64,000 nt of DNA from Desulfovibrio sp. JC022 (GTDB lineage: Bacteria; Desulfobacterota; Desulfovibrionia; Desulfovibrionales; Desulfovibrionaceae): contig NZ_VOPZ01000006.1 of the NCBI RefSeq assembly GCF_010470665.1, positions 98,224 through 162,223 on the forward strand, written 5' to 3'. Shown here one piece after another: positions 34,568 to 43,723 of this stretch (the stretch's first letter is position 1; every line of letters starts with the position of its first letter). The translations under genes and the position numbers were made by a program. A model generated the notes under the pieces. The model searched no databases. It saw only the letters and a program-made list of their open reading frames with translations, and was not told the DNA's origin.

Positions 34568-36511
34568 ATGCACGGCTGGGCAGGGTGGATTTTAAGAGTT
34601 GAGCTGGACAATGGAAAAATCAACAGAACTCCGCTTGATCCGGGTATAGCGCGTGATTTTATAGGCGGGCGCGGCCTTAATTCACTAACTTTATTCAATG
34701 AAGTCGGACCGCACATTGATCCCCTCTCCCCTGAAAACGTCTATTGCCTTGGGGCAGGCCCTCTTTCCGGCACCCCGCTGGGGCTGACCAGCCGGGTAGA
34801 AGTCAGCACCCTATCCCCATATTCCGGCATCCTCGGCGACGGCAATGCCGGCGGAGCTTTGGCCTTCATGATGAAACGGGCCGGATTGGATCAGATTGTT
34901 ATTACCGGTCAGGCCGAAAAGCCCTGCTACCTGCTGGTGGAAGATGAACGGGCAGAACTGCGTGACGCAGAGGAACTCTGGGGACTTTCCGTCTGGGAAA
35001 CCACTGACAAATTACAGGAAAAACACGGCAAGGCCACCAGTATTGCCTGCATCGGACAAGCCGGGGAAAATCTGGTCCGGGTGGCAACCACCATGGTGGA
35101 CAAATACGCTTCTGCGGCCCGTGGTTCAGGCGCGGTCCTCGGCTCCAAGAGACTCAAGGCCGTAGTGGTCAAAGGCAGCGGGCGGGTCTCGCTGGCTGAC
35201 GCAGATACATTCAAAAAACTTGCAGCTGAAGATCGGAAATTCTTCAAAGAATCCGATTTCCAGCGTGAAGTGGTCGGGCAGTACGGCACTCATATCGGAA
35301 TGATGATGTGGGAACCGGGCTTCCGCAATTACGAAAAATACTGGGACGGCAACGATGTACCGGACAAGCTGCGCCCTGAAGCATGGAAAGAATTCTCCCT
35401 TGGGCGGCACGGCTGTCATGGCTGCCATGTTCGCTGCAAAGATTACTACCGCATTCCCTCCGGTTCACGAGCCGGGGAAACCGGCAAGGCCATGGAATAT
35501 GAATGCATATTCTGCCTCGGAACAAATTGCGGGGTGACTGATCCGGTGGCAATCATGGAGATGGAAAATATTTGTGATACATACGGTATGGATGTGCTGG
35601 CTCTTGGCAATACAATAGCCATGCTCAAAGATTTATACAGCCGGGGCCTGATTGACGAGGAATTAACTGACGGGCTGGACCTGAACTGGGAGAACCACGC
35701 TGACCAGATCGAGCTGCTGCACCGCACAGCCATGCGCCAAGGACTGGGAAATCTTGTGGCCGAGGGCATGTACACCCTTGCCAAGCGGCTGGGCGGCAAA
35801 GCCATGGATTACTGCTACCACGTAAAGGGTTTGTCACGCGGTCCCTATCCCAGCGGGGTTTTCTCACTGGCCCACGCAACTTCCACCCGCGGGGCCGACC
35901 ACCTGCGCGGGCGTTCATGGGCTTTCAGTCAGCCGGACCCGGATATGTTTCCCATCCTGAAAGAAAAAGGACTACTCTTGGAAGATGTGGATGAAAACCC
36001 GGCCCCGGCAGTAATCGTCGGCGAGCGCATGACCACCCTGACCGACTGCATCGGACGCTGCAAAGGCGCGGTGAACAACTGGATCAGTGCCACGCCGCTG
36101 GTCTGGAAGAAACCCATTTTCGAAGGACTGGCTGAGCTGCTGGAAGCGGCAACAGGTGTAGGTTACACAGCAGAAGAACTGGAGCAGGCTGCGGATCGCG
36201 TTTATGCACTGGAGCATGCCTTCAACCTCCGACAGGGAACCGCCCGCAAGGACGACCGCATGCCTCAGAAACCAGAAATCCGCGACACCGAAGAAGGCAA
36301 AGCAGACCTGCGCAACCACGAGAAACATCTGGACCAGTATTACGCACTACGCGGTTACGACCGGCAAGGACGCCCCACCCCGGAACGGCTTAATGAACTT
36401 GGGCTGAAATTTGTGGAACAAGGGCTGAATAGAATCCCGGCCCGCAAGCCTTGGGACGGTCCGCCCATGTGGGATATGGATGATTACCCCAATGGAGGAA
36501 TGCGAAGTTAG
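34568..36511 (+). CDS. Aldehyde ferredoxin oxidoreductase (tungsten-type)
   Basis: A 647-residue cytoplasmic oxidoreductase that would interconvert aldehydes and carboxylic acids using a tungsten bis-pterin cofactor and a [4Fe-4S] cluster with ferredoxin. The N-terminal AOR domain (GGRGLNSLTLFNEV, TPLGLTSRVEVSTLSPYSG) is followed by the cluster ligands CHGCHVRC (about residues 288-295) and a fourth Cys in LTDCIGRCKG. The ATG at 34568 is chosen for AGGAGGG five bases upstream. It lies 126 bp after the ligase gene on the same strand, so it may be an independent gene, or it may reduce or recycle carboxylic acids for the lipid cluster. It ends 20 bp from a convergent gene with no visible terminator. 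Confidence 0.92.
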   Translation: MHGWAGWILRVELDNGKINRTPLDPGIARDFIGGRGLNSLTLFNEVGPHIDPLSPENVYCLGAGPLSGTPLGLTSRVEVSTLSPYSGILGDGNAGGALAFMMKRAGLDQIVITGQAEKPCYLLVEDERAELRDAEELWGLSVWETTDKLQEKHGKATSIACIGQAGENLVRVATTMVDKYASAARGSGAVLGSKRLKAVVVKGSGRVSLADADTFKKLAAEDRKFFKESDFQREVVGQYGTHIGMMMWEPGFRNYEKYWDGNDVPDKLRPEAWKEFSLGRHGCHGCHVRCKDYYRIPSGSRAGETGKAMEYECIFCLGTNCGVTDPVAIMEMENICDTYGMDVLALGNTIAMLKDLYSRGLIDEELTDGLDLNWENHADQIELLHRTAMRQGLGNLVAEGMYTLAKRLGGKAMDYCYHVKGLSRGPYPSGVFSLAHATSTRGADHLRGRSWAFSQPDPDMFPILKEKGLLLEDVDENPAPAVIVGERMTTLTDCIGRCKGAVNNWISATPLVWKKPIFEGLAELLEAATGVGYTAEELEQAADRVYALEHAFNLRQGTARKDDRMPQKPEIRDTEEGKADLRNHEKHLDQYYALRGYDRQGRPTPERLNELGLKFVEQGLNRIPARKPWDGPPMWDMDDYPNGGMRS

Positions 36512-36531
36512 AGGCAGCCCATCAAATGGTT

Positions 36532-38232
36532 TCACTCCGCCCACATCCCGACAAAATCAAATTTATCCACGTCAACCAATCCCCGGTCTGTAAGTTTCAG
36601 GCTGGGGATAACCGGAAGGGCCAGAAAAGAGATGAGCATAAAGGGATTGTATGAACAGCCCAATTGCTGCGTGGCCCGGTCCAGTCCACTCACCCCTGCG
36701 GCAACTTCGTCAAGCCCCTGATCACTCATCAACCCTGCCACGGGCAGAGGCAGTGTAGCCAACACGCTACCGTCACGGACCACCGCAAAACCGCCGCCCA
36801 TACTCACTGCTTCACGCGCCGCCAATGCCATGTCCGCATCATTCATTCCTGCCACAATCAGGTTATGGGAATCATGGGCCACGGTTCCGGCAATGGCTCC
36901 GTGAGCAAGCCCCAGCCCGCGAACGAATCCCATGGCATGATTACCTGTAGCCCGATGGCGTTCGATGACCGCGAGCTTGCATATATCCCGAGCGGGATCG
37001 GCAACGGGCAGACCGTCTTCCAATAAGGGTTCCAGTTCCAGATTCTCAGTCAAAAGTTGTCCGGGAGTTACCCCGATAGCCCTGATTCGCCCACTGCCCT
37101 TTTCCGGAACAAACATATTTTTATCTATCTCGACTCCCACATGCATGGAGCCGCGCGGGGCAACCCCATTCCCGGATTCAAAACTGTGTTCTTCCAAAGG
37201 AAGGCCGCTTAAAAAGACTTCATGAATAGCGAAATCCTTAAGATCATCCACCAGAAAACAATTTGCCCGGTAGCCCGGTCCGACTGCCCCGTAACCGCTG
37301 AGGCCGAAATAGCGGGCCGGATTAATGGAAACCATCTGCACCGCTCTGAGCGGGTCCATGCCGAGAGCCACGGCCCGGCGCAAACCGTAATCAAGATGCC
37401 CGTTTTCACGCAGGTCCAGTACATTGCGGTCATCAGTAACTATGGAAATATTCTGGGAGTTGAAATCATTCACTATACCGAGCAGGTCTTCCATGTTCCG
37501 CTCAAGAGAACCTTCACGCATCATCAAATGCATGCCCGCGCGAAGCTTCTCCATTGCTTCCGAAATATTGGAGCACTCATGGTCACTGCGCGGCCCGGCA
37601 AGCACATAACCATTCAAATCCATCCCCGTAAGCAACGGGGCATGACCGTCAATTATCCTGCCTGCTGCTGCCTCAAGTTTAGACAGCACTTCCGGGTCCA
37701 CCGCCAGGACTCCGGGGAAATTCATCATTTCAGCCAGCCCCAGAATTCTATCTGGATAACGTCGTAAAAAATTTTCTACATCAACAGCACTCAACCTTGC
37801 TCCGGAATCCTCCAGCCCGGTAGCCGGAACACAGGAAGGAAACATAAAAAAAATTGATACCGGCAGGTCACGGGAAGTCTTGAGCATATATTCCACCCCT
37901 GCACGGCCCAAAACATTTGCTATTTCATGGGGATCGCAGACAACAGCAGCGGTGCCGTGTTCAGCCACGGCCCGGGCAAAATGGGGCGGAGTCAGCAAAG
38001 TAGATTCAATATGGATATGACCTTCCACCAGACCCGGAAGCAAAAAACGCCCTTCAGCATCAAATTCGCGCTCAGCCACGTAATCCCCAAAACCGAGAAA
38101 AATCCCCTTGGCAATGCCTACATCCGATTCATGGATTTCCCCACTGAGAACATTCACCACCCGGCAGTTACGAATAACCAGATCAGCGCATTCCAAACCA
38201 CGGGCCAAATCAATCATCTGGGCCAGCTGCAT
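36532..38232 (-). CDS. ade: Adenine deaminase
   Basis: A 566-residue amidohydrolase-type adenine deaminase of usual length, converting adenine to hypoxanthine and ammonia. The metal-binding HxH is in GLVEGHIHIEST, followed by VVCDPHEIANVLG, and the deaminase-specific C-terminal HDSHNLIVAGMND. The ATG has GGAGG upstream (GGAGGATTT). It is convergent with the oxidoreductase gene and separated by 94 bp from the flagellar block, so it is probably a single-gene transcript for purine salvage. Confidence 0.94.
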   Translation of the reverse strand: MQLAQMIDLARGLECADLVIRNCRVVNVLSGEIHESDVGIAKGIFLGFGDYVAEREFDAEGRFLLPGLVEGHIHIESTLLTPPHFARAVAEHGTAAVVCDPHEIANVLGRAGVEYMLKTSRDLPVSIFFMFPSCVPATGLEDSGARLSAVDVENFLRRYPDRILGLAEMMNFPGVLAVDPEVLSKLEAAAGRIIDGHAPLLTGMDLNGYVLAGPRSDHECSNISEAMEKLRAGMHLMMREGSLERNMEDLLGIVNDFNSQNISIVTDDRNVLDLRENGHLDYGLRRAVALGMDPLRAVQMVSINPARYFGLSGYGAVGPGYRANCFLVDDLKDFAIHEVFLSGLPLEEHSFESGNGVAPRGSMHVGVEIDKNMFVPEKGSGRIRAIGVTPGQLLTENLELEPLLEDGLPVADPARDICKLAVIERHRATGNHAMGFVRGLGLAHGAIAGTVAHDSHNLIVAGMNDADMALAAREAVSMGGGFAVVRDGSVLATLPLPVAGLMSDQGLDEVAAGVSGLDRATQQLGCSYNPFMLISFLALPVIPSLKLTDRGLVDVDKFDFVGMWAE

Positions 38233-38326
38233 AAATCCTCCAGCATTAAAACAGAGTCAAAGCAATCTCCGACGCTATCAATTTAACACCTTTAGACCGA
38301 GCAGGACAGCACTTAAGTATAAGAAT

Positions 38327-40066
38327 TTACTTCTTACCACTCCCCAGCTTGGCTATCTGACCCTGCAACATTTTCAGTTTCCCTCCATATTTGGAAAGCA
38401 CAGTATCAAGACGAGAGTATTTGGCCTTGAGGGTTTTCTCCAACCTTTCCAGACGGTTCTTCTCGTAATCAAGTTTCTTGTCGATGTTCTTAATAATGCC
38501 GGTGTAGTTTTCACTGATAATATTCAGGATACCGGTTTTGGAATTGGTCATATCCTTCAGGGTCTCGATCATTTCTATTGTTTTCCCGGTCTTGATGCCC
38601 GCTGTGCCGGAATATGTTCCATCTGCATGATTATCCACGCGCAGTGCCATGCCCAGCCCGGCCATATCATCAGCGGTAATTTCCCATCCGGCAATCCGGG
38701 CGGCTTTGCCGTTAATGGTGGCGGAAGTGATTTTACCGCCTGAGACAGTATAAGAAACCTCATGGCTGCCGGGCTTGGTTACTCCTTTGATCAAAGATTT
38801 AATCGTAAAATTAGGAGAGCTGGTACTGGCCTCATAATCTGCGGAAAAAAGCTTAGCCACTCCGTCAGGATCATCTTTCATAGCCTTTTCGAATTTCTCT
38901 TCATCTATCTTAAGTAATCCAAAATTTGGTGAACTCTGGTCTGTATCAGTTTCAATTCCAAGAGTACTCAAAGTATTATATCTATCCCCGGAACCGGCCT
39001 CCGAATCAAAATTATTGAATCCCTGCCCCTTGGTTGCAGTGAGATCTTTAAAACGATGCGAAGCCAACTGAACCCCATAGTTACCGGTAAGAATCGAGCC
39101 CTTATTTTTGTCCTTCGTAGTATCTACCTTGGAAATATCACGCAGGGCTTTTCGGACAACATTAACCTGCTTCACGAATTCGCGAACATTTTCCATTATC
39201 TTTTCAGTATCCGTGCTCACGTTGACTATTACCGTTCCCGGTGAAGTCGGCTTTTTCAGATTCAAGGTCAGCCCCTTTGAACCGTCCGTGACCATATTTG
39301 TATCGCGCTCAATCCAGTTGTCCGCACCTTCAGGGAAACCGTCAATCTTGAGCTTGGAATTCTGCCCCTGCTGCAAATTACTCATGGCAGACGGAGCAAG
39401 TGCAGCAAGAGTGGTGGAGCTGTTAAAAGTGATGCGGTTGGCTTCACCCATTTTCAAACTGCTGAATTTCAGCCGATATTCATTCCCGGTCTTAATCGCT
39501 TCCACCTGAACATTCCCTTTCAGCTCCGTGGTGGCGTTAAGCATTTTGACCAACCCCTCTACGGTAGTTCCTGCCGGGACGTCTAGATTTGCGGTCTTGC
39601 CTGCACAACTGATACTGATTTTGCTAGCCGTAGGGGAAACAACAGCCTTGTCTGAAGCAAAACTGGAGCTGGATGTCCAGATATCGTTACGGGCCAGTTG
39701 TTTGATTTCAACCTTATAAGGAGAAGTAGGCGCGGTACTGTCCGCTGTGGCGGTTACACTTGCTGAATCCGTAGAAGTGGTAACCCGGCCCATAAACTTA
39801 CCGATACTATCCATCTTCTTAAGTGCAGTACTCAATTCTCCCATCTTGGTGTTGAGATCCTTAAGACTTTCCTTTTTCTGCACCCACTGGGATCTCCAAT
39901 TCTTCAACCTGCGTTGATGAAAACCCTGCTGCTTGATGGTGGTTTCAACAATCTTACCGAAATCAGTACCGTTCCCCAGCTTTTCAAATTTGGTCTTACC
40001 GGACCAGTAACTGGAAGTAGTCCCGGCGGTGGAAACCTGTGCTCCAACTTTTCCTATATCTGCCAT
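38327..40066 (-). CDS. fliD: Flagellar cap protein FliD
   Basis: A 579-residue filament cap protein. The N-terminal region has the FliD_N pattern (FGKIVETTIKQQGFHQRRLKNW, split here as FGKIVETTIKQQ and RRLKNWRS), a central variable part, and a FliD_C region with LLKIDEEKFEKAMKDDPDGV and a C-terminal coiled coil (LDYEKNRLERLEKTLKAKYS) followed by the typical end helix. It caps the growing filament and folds flagellin. It is last in the minus-strand block flgD-flgE-flgK-flgL-fliD, 12 bp after flgL, with GGGAGAG upstream of the ATG. No flagellin gene is in the window. Confidence 0.93.
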   Translation of the reverse strand: MADIGKVGAQVSTAGTTSSYWSGKTKFEKLGNGTDFGKIVETTIKQQGFHQRRLKNWRSQWVQKKESLKDLNTKMGELSTALKKMDSIGKFMGRVTTSTDSASVTATADSTAPTSPYKVEIKQLARNDIWTSSSSFASDKAVVSPTASKISISCAGKTANLDVPAGTTVEGLVKMLNATTELKGNVQVEAIKTGNEYRLKFSSLKMGEANRITFNSSTTLAALAPSAMSNLQQGQNSKLKIDGFPEGADNWIERDTNMVTDGSKGLTLNLKKPTSPGTVIVNVSTDTEKIMENVREFVKQVNVVRKALRDISKVDTTKDKNKGSILTGNYGVQLASHRFKDLTATKGQGFNNFDSEAGSGDRYNTLSTLGIETDTDQSSPNFGLLKIDEEKFEKAMKDDPDGVAKLFSADYEASTSSPNFTIKSLIKGVTKPGSHEVSYTVSGGKITSATINGKAARIAGWEITADDMAGLGMALRVDNHADGTYSGTAGIKTGKTIEMIETLKDMTNSKTGILNIISENYTGIIKNIDKKLDYEKNRLERLEKTLKAKYSRLDTVLSKYGGKLKMLQGQIAKLGSGKK

Positions 40067-40078
40067 GACTTCTCTCCC

Positions 40079-41569
40079 TTACATGAAGTTGAGGATTGAC
40101 ATTTGATTGATCATCCGCGAACTGCGGGCCACGGCCTCGTAAATAAGCTTGCTCTGGTTAAGTTCGCTGAGCAGTTCGCCGAGATCGGCATCTTCAAGGC
40201 GGCTGATCAGGGCTGTATTGTTGTCCTTGCGAATTTCAGCCAGTTTTTCCGCGCTGGCCGCCCGGTTCATGCGTGCCCCGATTTCCGCGGCTTTCATTTC
40301 CACATGCTCATGGACTTTCTTCAGTTCGGCCACACATTCGCCGATCCCATTCTTATCGTTTGTCTCCACGTAGCCGATGAGTCTGCCCAATGTTTCAAAA
40401 AGATTGCTGTTCTTATTGTCAGGAGAAGGAGTAGGATTGGCAGCTCCGGGCTTGGTGTAAATCCCGCCGAAGATATCCTTACCTATATTGTTGACCCGAA
40501 TGGAACGGCTCTGGGAAATATCAAGACGCAGGTCAGCGGTATTGGGCCGGATAACAAACTGATCGCCCTTACTCATGGTTGTTCCAGCTCCGGGCGAAAG
40601 AGTCAGGCTGCCGCCGGGAACTTCCAGACGGGTATCTGCGGAAACATTCGAATGGACCCAGCTGGCCCCATTATCAAGGCTGTAGGAATAAGTGATGGGC
40701 GGAGTGTTTACATCCCCGTTCTTATCGATACGAACCAGCACATCGCTCTGGAACTTGCCGTCAGCTTCAGTATTAACCTGCGTGTCCCCGTATTTGATTA
40801 CGTTAAGATCGTCGTTATCATCCCCTTGATATTGAAGGGCCGGACGCACGATAAGTCTGGTTCCACCTTTATCAGTATGCTCTGTAACTGCGGTTCCGTT
40901 CTTCATCTCCACAGTGGCCGGACCGAGATCAAGCTCAGTGCTTCCGGGATTGAGGGTTCCGTTCTTCCAGGTCTTGCCGCCGTCTGAGCTGTATTTATAA
41001 GTAATGGTATCGGTGCCTACGGTTCCGCCGGAAGTAAAACGCACATCAACCGATGATTCCGAAGCCCCCTTAACCGCAACCACGGACCCGCCAGGAAGAT
41101 TGGGATCGGTTGTGGTGGCAGACAAGGTCTGTTCGTAAGCGTTAGTATCCAGTTTATGCCCGGCAAAAATAGACTTGCCACCGAACTCGGTATTGGATTT
41201 ATTGAGCAGGTTACCCAGAATTCCGCGCAGGTTCTGCCCAATGGAACGACGCTGCTCAGCAGTGAGCGTTCCGGTTGCGGCCTGCTCCGCCAGAGTCTTG
41301 ATCCGTCCGATATCAGTACTGGTCTGCTGCAATACCCCGTCAGCAAGGCTAAGCCAGCTGGAAGCGGTCTTAATGTTCTTAATGTACTGCTTTGTTTCCT
41401 GTCCAAAAGAACGGCAATTGATGATTCCACCCATGGCTGCCGGATCATCTGAAGGAACCAGCACCCGCTTCTGAGCAGAGTTACGCATCTGAGCATCAGC
41501 CATGCGGCTCATGGATGAGTTCAGGTTGTAAAGCGACATGTTGAAAATCTGATTGGTAGATATTCTCAT
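40079..41569 (-). CDS. flgL: Flagellar hook-filament junction protein FlgL
   Basis: A 496-residue flagellin-like junction protein. The N-terminal helix (MRISTNQIFNMSLYNLNSSM) and RVLVPSDDPAAMGGI are diagnostic, and the C-terminal helix ends EAVARSSRMINQMSILNFM, pairing with the N-terminus in a coiled coil. The central part is larger than in enterobacterial FlgL (about 317 residues) and contains two similar beta-rich modules (TYKYSSDGGKTWKNG and TYSYSLDNGASWVHS), an internal duplication. It lies 9 bp after flgK. Confidence 0.94.
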   Translation of the reverse strand: MRISTNQIFNMSLYNLNSSMSRMADAQMRNSAQKRVLVPSDDPAAMGGIINCRSFGQETKQYIKNIKTASSWLSLADGVLQQTSTDIGRIKTLAEQAATGTLTAEQRRSIGQNLRGILGNLLNKSNTEFGGKSIFAGHKLDTNAYEQTLSATTTDPNLPGGSVVAVKGASESSVDVRFTSGGTVGTDTITYKYSSDGGKTWKNGTLNPGSTELDLGPATVEMKNGTAVTEHTDKGGTRLIVRPALQYQGDDNDDLNVIKYGDTQVNTEADGKFQSDVLVRIDKNGDVNTPPITYSYSLDNGASWVHSNVSADTRLEVPGGSLTLSPGAGTTMSKGDQFVIRPNTADLRLDISQSRSIRVNNIGKDIFGGIYTKPGAANPTPSPDNKNSNLFETLGRLIGYVETNDKNGIGECVAELKKVHEHVEMKAAEIGARMNRAASAEKLAEIRKDNNTALISRLEDADLGELLSELNQSKLIYEAVARSSRMINQMSILNFM

Positions 41570-41578
41570 TTTGTCCCC

Positions 41579-43663
41579 CTACTTGAGTGAAAGCAGTGTT
41601 TCGAACATTTCATTGGCGGTTTTAATCAGCTTTGCAGCAGTCTGATAGGAACGCTGGTAACTAGTGATATGGTTCATCTCCTCATCAATACTGACCCCGC
41701 CCACAGATTCCTGCTTATCAACCAGACCTTTAAGAACAGTCCGGGAAATTGACATATTGGCCTTGGCGTCCGCAGCATGCGAACCGACAGTCGCCACGAG
41801 GGACGAATAAAAATCATTGAAACTGGACTCGGTGGACGTTCCCCCGGATTTAAAATTAACGTTCTTCTTCCCGGCAAGAGCCGCCACAGCGCGGGCGGTT
41901 GAGTTATCCCCCTTGTTCACTTCCCCGGCCCCGTTCACATGTGCAGCGGCGATCTTTGAGGGATCGGCTTCAATATTTGAATGAACCTTGATGGATGCTG
42001 CGTCATGCCCTTCAAAGAATGTATTCATGCCCAGCCCCGCAAGAACTCCGCTGGTGTCGTTGGAAAACTGGAACCTGTTATCGCCCAGCCCTTTAATGGA
42101 AAGCTTGCCATTGGTAATCACGGCCTGTGCCTTCCCGGAAAAGCTGGCATTAATGGCATCACGTACATTTTCAAGAGAATGCACTGCCGGATCGAAATTC
42201 TTTTTACCCGGTGCAATGGAGGAAAAATCAACAGCCGAAACCGAAACTTTTTTTCCGGTATTGGCATTGTAAAAAGCCATGCTGAAACTGCCCGAAGTAA
42301 GCTTATCCGCGTAAGGCAGATTGCTTTTGGCAAGCGGTACAGAACTATCACGAACCCCATAGGTACCAATTACATTGGCATGGTTAACCAGCCCGGCCCC
42401 CTGCGAATGGGCACGGTTTACTTCCCAGGCAATGGATTTGGCAAATGAATTCAGCTTCTCAATATACGAACCGATCTTCTCATCACGCGCCCGGAGCAAT
42501 CCGGCAATGGAACCGCCCTTCAAGCGGCGTTCCCCGTCATTACCGGCCACTGGACTGACGGATTCGGAAGTGGAGCTGTTCCGGTACCAGCGGACTTCTG
42601 TCTTCGGAGTCAGGGTAAAACGGTCTCCATCTTTGAGCTGAGTGGTCGCCGCGCTGGCACTGCTTCCCGCCTTACCGAACCAGAACTTGACCCCGCCTAC
42701 GGTCACAGCTTCATTCTGTCCCCCGGCATTAAACAGTTTTTCACTACCGTCAGGATTGCTGACCCAAGTCTTTCCGCCGTCACGGGAAACCTTAAACTGC
42801 GCAGCAGGAGCGGCACCGGAAGCATTGCCGTCACTAACAACCTGAATGGTCAGTTCTTCACCGGAATGGCCGCTGAAGTGAACTTCATCCTTGAACGGAG
42901 AACCGGGAACCAGCGAATTACGCACTTTCCCCTGTTCAAACTTCAATTCAAAAGCTTTATCGCCTTCAACCAACTTCTGGCCTTCGCCCAATGAAACAAT
43001 AACCTGACCGGAAGGCTCTTCCTGAACGCTGATATCCACCAAAGAAGAAAGACCGCGCAGAACCACATCCCTACGATCTAGCAAAGTGTTGTCAGTAGGA
43101 TTGGCAATGATCCGTTTATTCAGCTGGGCAAGTTCCTTGATAGCGTCGTTAGCCTTACCTACTTCCTGTTTGAGGTGGGAGGTAATCAGATCCTGCTGGC
43201 GCTGTAGATCACTCACGAGCGAATTGAGTTGCGAAGAAAACTTCTGGGCCGATCCCACAAGGGCTACCCTGTTCGCTCCCAGCTTAGGATCATTGGCAAG
43301 GGACTGCCACGCAGCCCACATGTCGGACATGGATTTACTGACCCCGGCGTCCTTACTTTCCACAAAAAATTTCTCAACCATGGAAAGGTTACCGGATTCA
43401 GCACTCCAGCGGGAAAATTCCGGGCTTTTATCCAGCACGCCGCGCTCCAGAAACTGGGATAAATTACGCTGGATACTCTGGATGGAAGCCCCGGTACCGT
43501 AGGACCAGCGACCTTCCCTGATCGACATGTTTTCGTCCTGAACAACAGTCCTGCGACGGTAACCGGGGGTCTTCAGATTCGCTACGTTGTTGCCGTGAAC
43601 AGAAAGCCCCATCTGGGCGTTCTGCATGGCTCCGCGGCCGATGGAAAATATATTACCAAGCAT
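41579..43663 (-). CDS. flgK: Flagellar hook-associated protein FlgK
   Basis: A 694-residue hook-filament junction protein. The N terminus (GAMQNAQMGLSVHGNNVANLKTPGY in two parts: AMQNAQMGLSVHGNNVAN, LKTPGY) is the rod/hook-family signature and the C terminus ends SYQTAAKLIKTANEMFETLL, as in FlgK. A central insertion includes a VSRDGGKTWVSNPDGS module resembling those in the neighbouring FlgL, suggesting shared surface modules. Only 60 bp separate it from flgE, and that gap holds a GC-rich inverted repeat of the dispersed family. GGGAG lies upstream of the ATG. Confidence 0.95.
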   Translation of the reverse strand: MLGNIFSIGRGAMQNAQMGLSVHGNNVANLKTPGYRRRTVVQDENMSIREGRWSYGTGASIQSIQRNLSQFLERGVLDKSPEFSRWSAESGNLSMVEKFFVESKDAGVSKSMSDMWAAWQSLANDPKLGANRVALVGSAQKFSSQLNSLVSDLQRQQDLITSHLKQEVGKANDAIKELAQLNKRIIANPTDNTLLDRRDVVLRGLSSLVDISVQEEPSGQVIVSLGEGQKLVEGDKAFELKFEQGKVRNSLVPGSPFKDEVHFSGHSGEELTIQVVSDGNASGAAPAAQFKVSRDGGKTWVSNPDGSEKLFNAGGQNEAVTVGGVKFWFGKAGSSASAATTQLKDGDRFTLTPKTEVRWYRNSSTSESVSPVAGNDGERRLKGGSIAGLLRARDEKIGSYIEKLNSFAKSIAWEVNRAHSQGAGLVNHANVIGTYGVRDSSVPLAKSNLPYADKLTSGSFSMAFYNANTGKKVSVSAVDFSSIAPGKKNFDPAVHSLENVRDAINASFSGKAQAVITNGKLSIKGLGDNRFQFSNDTSGVLAGLGMNTFFEGHDAASIKVHSNIEADPSKIAAAHVNGAGEVNKGDNSTARAVAALAGKKNVNFKSGGTSTESSFNDFYSSLVATVGSHAADAKANMSISRTVLKGLVDKQESVGGVSIDEEMNHITSYQRSYQTAAKLIKTANEMFETLLSLK

Positions 43664-43675
43664 GGTTGTACTCCC

Positions 43676-43716
43676 ATGCCTCCGGCGGCTGGGGAAGGGG
43701 AGGCCGCCGGAGGCAT
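43676..43716. repeat. GC-rich inverted repeat between flgE and flgK
   Basis: ATGCCTCCGGCGGC and GCCGCCGGAGGCAT form perfect 14-bp arms around a 13-base loop. The arm sequence matches the end of the dispersed repeats at 54.8 and 57.1 kb, so this is a short member of the same family. As RNA it would form a strong hairpin inside the flagellar operon and may tune flgE versus flgK levels. Confidence 0.8.
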
Positions 43717-43723
43717 TCAGAAA

